Of a stretch of 48,907 nt of DNA, positions 37,278-45,799 are shown in pieces; the stretch's first letter is position 1; every line of letters starts with the position of its first letter. The stretch spans positions 1 to 48,907 of the forward strand of contig JAESPQ010000114.1 in the NCBI GenBank assembly GCA_016765535.1. Direction: 5' to 3'. The position numbers and the translations under genes were made by a program. The notes beneath the pieces were generated by a model that saw only the letters and a list, made by a program, of their open reading frames with translations, was not told the origin of the DNA and did no database searches. This DNA is from Alteromonadaceae bacterium. Its GTDB lineage: Bacteria > Pseudomonadota > Gammaproteobacteria > Enterobacterales > Alteromonadaceae.

Positions 37278-37353
37278 AGGATTGATTCCTTCTAAATTTT
37301 ATTTTCATATTTGTTTTATATTAATTTACATCTCTTTTTTACTTTTATTAATA

Positions 37354-39882
37354 TTAAACAATTTGCACTCTATCAATATAAACATCGCTCGTTGCTGATG
37401 CCATAGCGCCTTCAAAAGCAATTTTGAACGTAGCAATATGATTATAAGCAGATAAATCTAACGAGAATGAATGATAGTAATCATCACCATCGGCTGAAGT
37501 TAACGTTTTTATCACGACCCAACCAGCACCATCATCTATTTTAATATTAAATTGATCACTACTCGTAAATGTCGAATTAACTCGGGCAACAAACTCTAAT
37601 TTTTTACCTGAATAACCATTTAAATCAACGGTACGTTCAATACTTTCAATTAGGTTAAATTGTGCAGCAGCACAACCTGAAAATTGTTGCTGTTGATTAA
37701 TCGAGGCACCATTAACTGCCCACGCATAACTAAAGCCATCGCCGCCATTAAAATCGCAGGAATCAAAGTTATCAGTTGCGATAACTTTATCACCTAAAAT
37801 TCTCACTCTGTCGATATACCAATAATCACTAGCTTCATCCATAGCACCTGCAAAAATCACTTTAAAATTAGCACTGCGAGTAAAAGGAGAAAGATCAATA
37901 ACATGTTGATGATAAACTTTATCACTGTGATCTATCGTAATAGTCGCGACAGTTTGAACACCCGTGCCATCATCAATTTTTACATAAGCAACATCACCCA
38001 CCTCAAAATAAACTGAGCGAGAATCAAACACCAATTTAGGATTAATAACCCCCGTTAAATCAACGCTTCTTGTCAGCTTTCCGCCTTGAGTTATTTTTGC
38101 GCAATAACCGCCTTCTAATGGATAACTACTATCAATTGCTGCAGTCGTGCCAGTTATCGTCCAATTGCCTAACCAGCCTTGCCCCCCGGTAAAACTATTC
38201 GTACTAAAGTTGTCATAAGCAATACCGTCTAATGCTAATACGCGAATATGATCTAAATAAAACCAATCAGAAGTGCTGCTCATCGCGCCTTCAAAGGAAA
38301 TTTTAAAATCACTGACATGACTAAAGGCGGATAAATCAATTTCAGTTTCATGATAGTAATAATCATCTGCGCCGTTAACAAAGGTCTTGACCGTAGTCCA
38401 ACCTGAACCATCATTAACTTTAATATAGACTTTATCTGATGTTTCCCAAGAGGCTGCTCGCCATGAAAACTTTAATTTTGCCGCCATACGTCCACTTAAA
38501 TTAACACTACGCTCAATGCGACCTTTATTTAATAAACGTACTGTATGATCACCATTGTGTACATATTTTTTCGTCAGCATTTCGACATCGCCAGAGAGTA
38601 ACCAGTCACTTGCCCAGCCACGAGCTTTATCTTTATTAGTGTAATCACCAGAGATCCAATCTTCACTCGCAACAGGATCATAACCAAAGACATCTTCTTT
38701 TGATAAATCGCGTGTTGAAGCAACTAGTTCTAAAATACCATTTGCCCACTCCATAATTAATTGATCGGCTTCTGACCAAGCTGGTCGTTGACCAACCGCA
38801 GACATTTCAAAGGTATATTGATAAACTTTATGTGGATGTTCAAACCACTGCTCAGCTTTAACGGTGCGCGACCTTGATGTTAAAGGGTTATCGGTATGAT
38901 TAAAATACATTTCATAGGTACTAATACCGCTACCATAAGGATAACCAGGAGTAGGCCCTGGCGTTAATCCAGCTTGATCTAGCACGGTAGAACGGTGATC
39001 ATAAATTGCAGCTCTAACCCGCTGTGCCATATAATTGAAATAACCTGAACGTTGTAATGTTGTACCACCTAAAATTTCATCGGGGCTTTGGGTTTTACCA
39101 TTGGCAGAATCTAATTGGGGGATTTCGCCATCTGGGGCTACTGGCCAAAAAATCACATTACCAGCACTATGACAAACGGCACTCACCCAAATTTTAGGGT
39201 ATTGCTTAAACACCCAACTAATATTCATTGCTTCGGGTTCTGAATGTGAACCGATACCGTGATAGGCCTCATTTGAACAAGTGTTTGACGAACTACCGCC
39301 GCCAAAACCCACTGAGTAATTACGATTAATATCAACAGTACAAGTGCTATCGGTACTATAATGCCAAATTTCAGGAGCGCCACCTTTTACATGGCGATTT
39401 TTTCTAAAATTTGCCAAATCATGAAATGAATACATGCTGCCATCGGGATTACAGTCGGGCAAATAAAAAATATCTACTTCATCAAGTAGTTGAGTGATAT
39501 AAGCATCATTGCCATAATTTTGTAAAATACGATACATCGCTTCAACTAACGCATGTTTTGGGATCCACTCTCTTGAATGTGGTGAGCCATAAACAAATAC
39601 CCCATGGCGAGCACTATCTTTAGCACCATGAAGTCGATAAAGCTTCAATTCTGCTCTATTCGCATCAATAGGCTGACCATCCATTGCCGTAGTAACTGCA
39701 CCGTTATATCCGTATGTTTTATTCGGTAAATTAATCGTTTCAACTAATTCAGGGTGGGCATCAATAAAGCCTTGTACAATACGACTTATTGATTGCGCAT
39801 CATGATATAAGCCTTTGCTACCATTAAAATAATGATTTAACGTCGGCGGTGTTGCTGGGTTAGTATGTTTATATACGTACAT
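37354..39882 (-). CDS. M14-family zinc carboxypeptidase with three C-terminal beta-sandwich repeats
   Basis: The catalytic domain covers ~residues 20-390. Zinc ligands are H102 and E105 in PHSREW and H238 in VCHSAGN. Substrate-binding N186/R187 lie in DINRNY, and the catalytic Glu (~E359) in YQYTFEMSAVG. The rest holds three related ~140-residue MAM/jelly-roll-like repeats, each with a KIDDGxGWxxxKT-type strand and ending in a YIDRVRI-like motif, probably for binding polymer or surface. The ATG at 39882 is preferred (842 residues, GAGG 10-11 nt upstream) over an in-frame start at 39903. No signal peptide is visible at either start, odd for an enzyme of this architecture. It is followed by the Tat substrate and tatA genes. 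Confidence 0.88.
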   Translation of the reverse strand: MYVYKHTNPATPPTLNHYFNGSKGLYHDAQSISRIVQGFIDAHPELVETINLPNKTYGYNGAVTTAMDGQPIDANRAELKLYRLHGAKDSARHGVFVYGSPHSREWIPKHALVEAMYRILQNYGNDAYITQLLDEVDIFYLPDCNPDGSMYSFHDLANFRKNRHVKGGAPEIWHYSTDSTCTVDINRNYSVGFGGGSSSNTCSNEAYHGIGSHSEPEAMNISWVFKQYPKIWVSAVCHSAGNVIFWPVAPDGEIPQLDSANGKTQSPDEILGGTTLQRSGYFNYMAQRVRAAIYDHRSTVLDQAGLTPGPTPGYPYGSGISTYEMYFNHTDNPLTSRSRTVKAEQWFEHPHKVYQYTFEMSAVGQRPAWSEADQLIMEWANGILELVASTRDLSKEDVFGYDPVASEDWISGDYTNKDKARGWASDWLLSGDVEMLTKKYVHNGDHTVRLLNKGRIERSVNLSGRMAAKLKFSWRAASWETSDKVYIKVNDGSGWTTVKTFVNGADDYYYHETEIDLSAFSHVSDFKISFEGAMSSTSDWFYLDHIRVLALDGIAYDNFSTNSFTGGQGWLGNWTITGTTAAIDSSYPLEGGYCAKITQGGKLTRSVDLTGVINPKLVFDSRSVYFEVGDVAYVKIDDGTGVQTVATITIDHSDKVYHQHVIDLSPFTRSANFKVIFAGAMDEASDYWYIDRVRILGDKVIATDNFDSCDFNGGDGFSYAWAVNGASINQQQQFSGCAAAQFNLIESIERTVDLNGYSGKKLEFVARVNSTFTSSDQFNIKIDDGAGWVVIKTLTSADGDDYYHSFSLDLSAYNHIATFKIAFEGAMASATSDVYIDRVQIV

Positions 39883-40053
39883 ATAGTTTACTTCCTCTAT
39901 CATTGTTAACGATAAATGTTTGGGGCGATAAAATTATATCTATTTAATTTACATTCCCTGAAGTTCTAAGCCCCTGTTTATTTTTAAGTTATATTTTATT
40001 ATTTTTGTTATAACTGATTTTGCTCAAGATAAAACATTGAACATTTACTATAC

Positions 40054-40069
40054 AGCGAATAGTATGCCA
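40054..40069 (-). promoter_or_regulatory. Sigma54-like promoter of the carboxypeptidase-tatA operon
   Basis: On the minus strand TGGCATACTATTCGCT has GG-N10-GC with TGGCA and TCGCT, 172 bp upstream of the carboxypeptidase ATG. It is the only structured signal noticed in the AT-rich 381-bp gap 39883-40263. Confidence 0.5.
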
Positions 40070-40263
40070 ATCACTTTGAATTATTTATACCTTTGATATT
40101 TAACAAAAAAAAATAAAACAAAATTTAAATACCTCCCTAAACAAGCAAATAACTACTCACTCACATCGCCACTTAGGAAATATACTTCTCAAGAAAAGCA
40201 ATTAAAAAGCTAACTAAAACGAAGCAAACTGTTTTTGCATTGAAAAATTTATTATTCAATGAC

Positions 40264-41025
40264 TCAAAACCTATTTAGATAAAAATAAGATTTCATCACC
40301 TTTTTATAAGCTTGCCTCATTTTAGTTACGATACGTTTATCAGTATCTAAGCTAAAAGCCAAATAGAGAGAAGTAGATGTTTGCTCTAAACGATACACTG
40401 GCACAATTTCTCGACAATTCAACATTAAATGTAAGCAAGTAAGCTGAAACGTGGGGAAATCGGTAGGAAACAAATCAATTCTCCCTAATTTTAACATTTT
40501 AACGGTTTGTTCAGGGCTCGTTAATAAGTGTAGTGACTTAAAACCTTCAGTTAATAAGTAGTGATGATTGGCACTCTTTCGAATAGTGCCAATATCCAAG
40601 TGTTTTAATGACTGAATAGAAACTGGCGGTGTAAATTTTGCAGAATTTAAGGCGACTAAATAGTAGTTTAGTTGGGTTAAATAACCTACCCAATGAAAAT
40701 CATGTTCTCGCTCAGCGGTTCTCGCAATAGAATAGATAAGCGTGTTTGATTTGGTTTTTGCGTAGTGATAAGCACGAGCCCAAGGTAAAATATGTTGCCG
40801 GTATTTAAAACCTGCTTCTTCCAAGACACGCTTTACCAATTCAGATGCGGGTCCTTTTATCGTCGCGTTCTCAAGATATTGATAGGGATATGCATCTTCA
40901 GTGACAACATTAATAATAACATTATCAAAATCATTTTTTTCATCAGCATTACAAACTTGCCCGCAACACAAACAAATTATAAAAAAATAAAGTAAATTAT
41001 TACTCATCAATAAATTCAATCGCAT
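40264..41025 (-). CDS. Periplasmic solute-binding-like protein (SBP family 3 type)
   Basis: The 253-residue product has an N-terminal signal peptide (LLYFFIICLCCGQVCNA). A two-lobed amino-acid-binding-like fold follows, with VVTEDAYPYQYLENATIKGP, SELVKRVLEEAGFKYRQHIL, PWARAYHYAK and LGRIDLFPTD. These are typical of family 3 periplasmic proteins that lack a cognate ABC transporter in marine gammaproteobacteria. No permease or ATPase gene is adjacent, so it may be an orphan sensor or binding protein. The ATG at 41025 is chosen because AAGGAGAAGG lies before it; an ATG at 41043 would place that site inside the coding region. Confidence 0.8.
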   Translation of the reverse strand: MRLNLLMSNNLLYFFIICLCCGQVCNADEKNDFDNVIINVVTEDAYPYQYLENATIKGPASELVKRVLEEAGFKYRQHILPWARAYHYAKTKSNTLIYSIARTAEREHDFHWVGYLTQLNYYLVALNSAKFTPPVSIQSLKHLDIGTIRKSANHHYLLTEGFKSLHLLTSPEQTVKMLKLGRIDLFPTDFPTFQLTCLHLMLNCREIVPVYRLEQTSTSLYLAFSLDTDKRIVTKMRQAYKKVMKSYFYLNRF

Positions 41026-41059
41026 CGATACCTTCTCCTTCATAAAAATAAAAATAAAA

Positions 41060-41089
41060 AGGCAGTTTACCCGCTAAAGTAAACTGCTT
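41060..41089 (-). terminator. Terminator after the TonB receptor gene
   Basis: Arms AGGCAGTTTAC / GTAAACTGCTT with an 8-nt loop are followed on the minus strand by a T-rich tract. It lies ~50 bp past the receptor stop and just upstream of the solute-binding gene. Confidence 0.75.
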
Positions 41090-41141
41090 TTGAATTAATC
41101 GCATAAAGCGAAGTTTTACAGGGAAGTTGTCAATAATAAGT

Positions 41142-43682
41142 TTAAAAATTAATACTTACACGACCATAAATAAAGCGTCCATCAGTACTATAAGGCGAGA
41201 ATGATGAGAACGGAATGATACGGTTAAAAGTGCTAATACGACGACTGCCATCGTCATTAATAAATTGATCTGCCGCTTTTGGATAAGCATCAAATAAATT
41301 ATTGGCGCCAATGCTTAACTTAATATTGTCTGTTAATTGATAGCTAACATCTAAATCAGCAATCCATTTAGCAGCAAATGTTTCTACATAACCTAGTTTA
41401 GATTTATCACTACTATATTGAGCATCAGACCATTCACCAAAGCGATTTGCACGTAAACTTACATTTAATTTATCGAGACTCCATGTTGCTGCTAAGTTTA
41501 GTTTAGAGTCTGGTGTTCCTTTTTCAAAACGATTAATTTCACGGGCGCTAAAAGTTATATAGTTATCGCCTAACGCATCTAATTCGGGAGGATTAGCTTT
41601 TAAATTAGTGACCTCGGTATCGTTAAGGTTAAGCGCAGCACTTAAACGTAAACTACCCATGTTGTTTAAATCTTGATCATAAGTGGCAACAATATCAATA
41701 CCTTGAGTTGTAGTATCAATAGCATTGGTAAAGTAGGTTGCACCACTTACTGCATTAACACCCGCATTTTCTAAAATAGCCGTCACCGCTGAACCGCTAA
41801 TATTTTCAGATAATACAATACGGTCATCAATGGTGATTTTATAAGCATCAACAGTAAAGTTGAAATTGTTAATTTCATAAATAAAACCAAAAGTCATATT
41901 AATAGATTCTTCTGGTGTTAATTGCTTAGCACCTAATGCTTGTGCCACATCGCTTGCCACTGGAAACAGACCTTTTTCAACAGGAAGGTCGTTAACAAAT
42001 ACGGTAGAAACGGTAGTGTATGATGTTTGTGCTAAAGAAGGCGCTCTAAAACCTGAGCTGATAGCACCACGAAAGGCAAAGTGTTCATTAACTTCTAATC
42101 GTGCTGCAGCCTTAGCCGTGAAGTTTGTGCCAAAATCACTATAATCTTCATAACGAGCAGCAAAAGTAGTGTTTAAGTTGTCCGTTAAATCAGTATCTAA
42201 CTCAGCAAACAAACTAAGGTTATGACGACTTTCATCAGCACTACTTGGCAAACCTGGGAAACCTTGTGCGCCACCATTAATATATGAGGCTTCCTCACCT
42301 TGAGTTATTTTATAGTTTTCGCTGCGATATTCTGCGCCAACAGCAACAAATACATCATCATACAAACCAAAATCAAGTGAACTGTCAGTGGTGTAGTTTA
42401 AAATAGTTTGGCTATAAACAAGGGCGCCATTATCAAATTTTGTTGGCGTCGCATTGCCTAATGACGCATTGGCACTATTTTTAACCCCTAAACCAAAATC
42501 ATTTTTACCATAATCTACGCTTGCATCCCAATTCCAATCGCCCATTTCTCCCATTATACCAAAAATAAAAGACAAGTCAGTTACATCACTAATAATATGC
42601 GGTAAAAAACCATCTGGATATATTTCAGATGCAATACCTCGTTTTGGTTGACGATAAAATGCGGCTGAATCACCATCACGTAGGCCGTAAGTACCAAAAG
42701 AGTATAAGTCGGTAGTATCATTCAAGCTATAACCAAGATTATACACAAAGGTAGTATCTTGAATATCGGCACGACCTACACGAAAGTTATTTGCATGATC
42801 AAAAGTTAGCTCTTTGGGATCTAAATTACCATTATCATCTAAAGCATAGACACGACGACCTTCATAACCATTACGAGAAGTAGGTGCGCGATCACGCGAT
42901 TCAAATGATAAATTTAAAAAGCCATCTTCACCTAAGGCAAAACCAATATTACCCGCAATAGTCGTTGTTTCACCATCGCTGCGCGTTATATCTCCACCTT
43001 CATTAAATATTAACTCATTGTTAATTATTTCTTTACTCTTTAGCTGCTTAACACCATCAACGGTAGTGTTGTATTGACCATAAGTGACATCAAAACTGCC
43101 ACCTTCGCTACCATCTTTTAAAATGATATTAATCACCCCAGCTATCGCATCAGAGCCGTATTGTGCTGCAGCACCGTCGCGTAAAACTTGAATGCTTTTA
43201 ATCGCCGATGTTGGGATCATATTTAAGTCAACTGCCGTTGAACCACGACCAACACTACCACCTAAATTAAGTAGCGCCCCACTATGGCGACGTTTGCCAT
43301 TAATTAATACTAAGGTATGATCAGGTGCTAAACCACGTAAAGTCGCGGGAGCAGAATGATCTGTACCATCATTAAGGGTTGCTTTAGGATAATTAAAGCT
43401 TGGTAAAAGGTTTGATAAAACTTGACTCACTTCAAGTTGACCTGTGGCATTCATATCTTCAACACTGATCACATCAATAGGAGAAGTACTTTCAGCAACA
43501 GTACGATCATTACGGCGAGTACCTGTAACTATAATACGTTCAACACTTTCTTCATTTTTAACTTTTGCTTCTTCAGCTTTAACCATCATCGATGGTGCTG
43601 CAAATAATGACATGGCTATCGCTAAAGCAACGGGCTTAGCGATAAAATTTTGATTAATACGACAACGAGAGTTTAACAACAT
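41142..43682 (-). CDS. TonB-dependent outer-membrane receptor
   Basis: This is a TonB-dependent transporter of 846 residues. It has a signal peptide (ALAIAMSLFAAPSMMVKA). A TonB-box-like segment (ESVERIIVTGTRR) leads into the plug domain (~55-190), with TLRGLAPDHTLVLINGKRRH and AAQYGSDAIAGVINIILKDG. A 22-strand barrel ends in aromatic RVSINF. The substrate is unknown. This plug type is common among receptors of marine Alteromonadales, and the neighbours (solute-binding protein, peptidase, amino-acid regulators) hint at peptides or amino acids; that is inference. The ATG at 43682 has AAGG upstream. A sigma54-like site lies ~108 bp upstream. Confidence 0.93.
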   Translation of the reverse strand: MLLNSRCRINQNFIAKPVALAIAMSLFAAPSMMVKAEEAKVKNEESVERIIVTGTRRNDRTVAESTSPIDVISVEDMNATGQLEVSQVLSNLLPSFNYPKATLNDGTDHSAPATLRGLAPDHTLVLINGKRRHSGALLNLGGSVGRGSTAVDLNMIPTSAIKSIQVLRDGAAAQYGSDAIAGVINIILKDGSEGGSFDVTYGQYNTTVDGVKQLKSKEIINNELIFNEGGDITRSDGETTTIAGNIGFALGEDGFLNLSFESRDRAPTSRNGYEGRRVYALDDNGNLDPKELTFDHANNFRVGRADIQDTTFVYNLGYSLNDTTDLYSFGTYGLRDGDSAAFYRQPKRGIASEIYPDGFLPHIISDVTDLSFIFGIMGEMGDWNWDASVDYGKNDFGLGVKNSANASLGNATPTKFDNGALVYSQTILNYTTDSSLDFGLYDDVFVAVGAEYRSENYKITQGEEASYINGGAQGFPGLPSSADESRHNLSLFAELDTDLTDNLNTTFAARYEDYSDFGTNFTAKAAARLEVNEHFAFRGAISSGFRAPSLAQTSYTTVSTVFVNDLPVEKGLFPVASDVAQALGAKQLTPEESINMTFGFIYEINNFNFTVDAYKITIDDRIVLSENISGSAVTAILENAGVNAVSGATYFTNAIDTTTQGIDIVATYDQDLNNMGSLRLSAALNLNDTEVTNLKANPPELDALGDNYITFSAREINRFEKGTPDSKLNLAATWSLDKLNVSLRANRFGEWSDAQYSSDKSKLGYVETFAAKWIADLDVSYQLTDNIKLSIGANNLFDAYPKAADQFINDDGSRRISTFNRIIPFSSFSPYSTDGRFIYGRVSINF

Positions 43683-43779
43683 GTTTGTTAGCCTTTTATA
43701 ATAATATATTGGTTTTTTATTTGAATTTAATTTATATAGTTTTTAACTTCGACTATCTGTACTAAAAAACAAGATAGCG

Positions 43780-43806
43780 TATTGGCTATAGCGAAGGCTA
43801 TGCCAA
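43780..43806 (-). promoter_or_regulatory. Sigma54-like promoter overlapping an inverted repeat, TonB receptor gene
   Basis: On the minus strand TGGCATAGCCTTCGCT (43805-43790) has GG-N10-GC and shares TGGCATA...TTCGCT with the carboxypeptidase candidate. The site also forms one arm of an imperfect palindrome (GGCATAGC / GCTATAGCC). It might therefore instead be a REP-like repeat. Confidence 0.4.
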
Positions 43807-43938
43807 CATAGTAACCATATGATATAGTTACTATTTATTTGTTTTATTGATTTTAAAAAGACAATGATGAGTAATATGATGCTTATATTGTTTAGCTTGT
43901 AGAGAAGATTCATACCTAGTTTTTATAGTTATAGGAAA

Positions 43939-45477
43939 TTAATTTGCAGCAGTATTTAAACCATACAATTTTAATTTCATCGCTATTTTATTATGAGAAA
44001 CATTTAAGCGAGCAGCTAGTTTTCGTGTCGTTGGATACAAAGGATAAAGTTGTGCTAATAAGTTTATTTCAAACTCCGCTTGTGCTGATGACCAATCAGT
44101 AACTTTATTTAATGGGCTATCTAGCACATTATTCGTTGCTAATGATTGCTGTGATAAGGCTATTTTAATTTCTTTCCCCGTTATAATTAATTGTGATGCG
44201 AGAGCAACTACACTAAAAAGTATATTTTGTAATTGTCGAATATTGCCAGGCCAATTATAGCTTTGTAAAACTAACAAGGCTTCTTCGGAGAGTTTAATAC
44301 CTTGTTGATTTGTTTGTAAACAAGCATCTTGTATAAAGTCTTGCGCTAATAAACTAATATCTTCATAACGATCTTTTAAAGGGGGTAATTTTAAATTCAA
44401 TACATTAATACGATAAAAAAGATCTTCTCGAAAAAATTTCTTTTCCACTAACTCTAATAAATTTTGATGACTAGCACACACAATACGGACATTAGCTTTT
44501 AACTCTTTAGTACCACCAACTCGACGATAACTATAATCTTGTAAAAAACGTAATAATTTAGCCTGTAAATATACTGACATTTCAGCAATTTCATCCAAAA
44601 AAACAGTACCGCCACTGGCTAACTCAAACAACCCTGGTTTACCGCCACGTTTGGCACCAGAAAAAGCACCTACTGCATAACCAAACAATTCACTTTCGAG
44701 TAAGTTTTCGGGTAATGCAGCACAATTAATAGCAAGAAATGGTGCTTTAGATCTAGGGCTTTTTTCATGCAATGCACGCGCAAAAAGCTCTTTACCCGTA
44801 CCAGTTTCTCCCGTGATCAAAACCGATAATTCTAATTCTGCAAAACGAAGTGCTTGCTCTTTCAATGTTTTAATTTGTGCCGATTGACCCAAAATATTAT
44901 CAATACTTTGATTGTTGGTATTTTGCAATAGGGCAACCTGACGACCTAACGTATTCATAGAATGTAAAACTAAAACAGCACCACTTATGCGATTTTCATT
45001 CAGAACAGGAGTTATATCGGCAATATAGGCTATTCCCATAAAATTAATTTCGATACTTTTAGCATCTAGCGATAACAGGCTGACAATATCTTGTTCTACA
45101 TAATCTACAATATTGGTATCTATAAAATTGATATGACTATCTACGCACAAATTATTTACGGCGTGATTAACCGCTAATATATTACCAAAGTGATCAATAT
45201 CTACAATAGGATCAGGAATACGTGCAAGCAAAGCAGTTAAATGTTTAGCATTACGCTCAGCGGGTAATAAATCAATTAGGTCACAATTTTTAACACCTTT
45301 TATCGATGAAAGTGCTTCAACAGTCGTTGCCAATAACAAATTTTTCTCGGTAATATGCACATAAGTTAAACAAGGCTCAACTTCAACGGCTTTAATATTC
45401 CACAACCGCTGTGCAAAGACAGAAAGAATTTCTTGGCTGATCCCTATTCTATCGGTTGAATGGATAGCTAATCTCAT
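43939..45477 (-). CDS. tyrR: TyrR-family transcriptional regulator with a retained sigma54 loop
   Basis: The 512-residue protein has the TyrR layout. An N-terminal ACT domain (~1-75) starts MRLAIHSTDRIGISQEIL; a PAS domain spans ~78-180; the AAA+ domain spans ~195-430, with Walker A GETGTGKE (223-230) and Walker B TVFLDEI (291-297). The C-terminal helix-turn-helix has YPTTRKLAARLNVSHNKIAM. Unlike E. coli TyrR, which as I recall lacks it, this protein keeps a GAFTGA-type loop (GAFSGA, 270-275), so it may activate sigma54 promoters. It is divergent from methionine gamma-lyase across a region with two TyrR-box palindromes. The ATG at 45477 has AGAG upstream. Confidence 0.9.
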   Translation of the reverse strand: MRLAIHSTDRIGISQEILSVFAQRLWNIKAVEVEPCLTYVHITEKNLLLATTVEALSSIKGVKNCDLIDLLPAERNAKHLTALLARIPDPIVDIDHFGNILAVNHAVNNLCVDSHINFIDTNIVDYVEQDIVSLLSLDAKSIEINFMGIAYIADITPVLNENRISGAVLVLHSMNTLGRQVALLQNTNNQSIDNILGQSAQIKTLKEQALRFAELELSVLITGETGTGKELFARALHEKSPRSKAPFLAINCAALPENLLESELFGYAVGAFSGAKRGGKPGLFELASGGTVFLDEIAEMSVYLQAKLLRFLQDYSYRRVGGTKELKANVRIVCASHQNLLELVEKKFFREDLFYRINVLNLKLPPLKDRYEDISLLAQDFIQDACLQTNQQGIKLSEEALLVLQSYNWPGNIRQLQNILFSVVALASQLIITGKEIKIALSQQSLATNNVLDSPLNKVTDWSSAQAEFEINLLAQLYPLYPTTRKLAARLNVSHNKIAMKLKLYGLNTAAN

Positions 45478-45542
45478 TTTGCTCTCTTAGTACATCGAAT
45501 TTAAATATTTTAATATTCTATACTTGTCATAAAAAAAATACA

Positions 45543-45560
45543 TGTAATATTTTTATTACA
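45543..45560. promoter_or_regulatory. TyrR-box palindrome 1
   Basis: TGTAAT-N6-ATTACA is a perfect dyad; the TyrR box consensus is TGTAAA-N6-TTTACA. It lies 65 bp upstream of the regulator ATG and 174 bp upstream of the megL -24 candidate, so it could serve autoregulation as well as activation. Confidence 0.75.
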
Positions 45561-45653
45561 CCACATATTGGTATCACCTTAAGCGCTAACTATATAATTT
45601 AATAACCATTATATATTATAGTTATTAATTGTATATTTTTTCAAATAACTATA

Positions 45654-45671
45654 TGTAATAATTTTATTACA
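45654..45671. promoter_or_regulatory. TyrR-box palindrome 2
   Basis: This is a second perfect TGTAAT-N6-ATTACA dyad, 111 bp from the first (close to a whole number of helical turns). It lies 63 bp upstream of the megL -24 candidate. A further half site TGTAAT occurs at 45719-45724. Confidence 0.78.
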
Positions 45672-45733
45672 CATATAATTATTAATAATCAATTAAAATA
45701 CTAAACCCATGATTTAAATGTAATTTATAATAT

Positions 45734-45749
45734 TGGAGTGAATATTGCT
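45734..45749 (+). promoter_or_regulatory. Sigma54-like promoter of megL
   Basis: TGGAGTGAATATTGCT has GG-N10-GC and a perfect TTGCT -12 element, 51 bp before the megL ATG. The two TyrR boxes are at enhancer-like distances upstream. Confidence 0.55.
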
Positions 45750-45799
45750 TTATTACCATTAATATTCAAAGCAAATAACTATAATTATAGAGAAAATTA

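Noticed and set aside
40264-41025. Solute-binding-like protein as part of an ABC transporter operon
   Set aside because: No permease or ATPase gene is adjacent; flanking genes are a TonB receptor and a peptidase operon separated by a terminator and a 381-bp gap.
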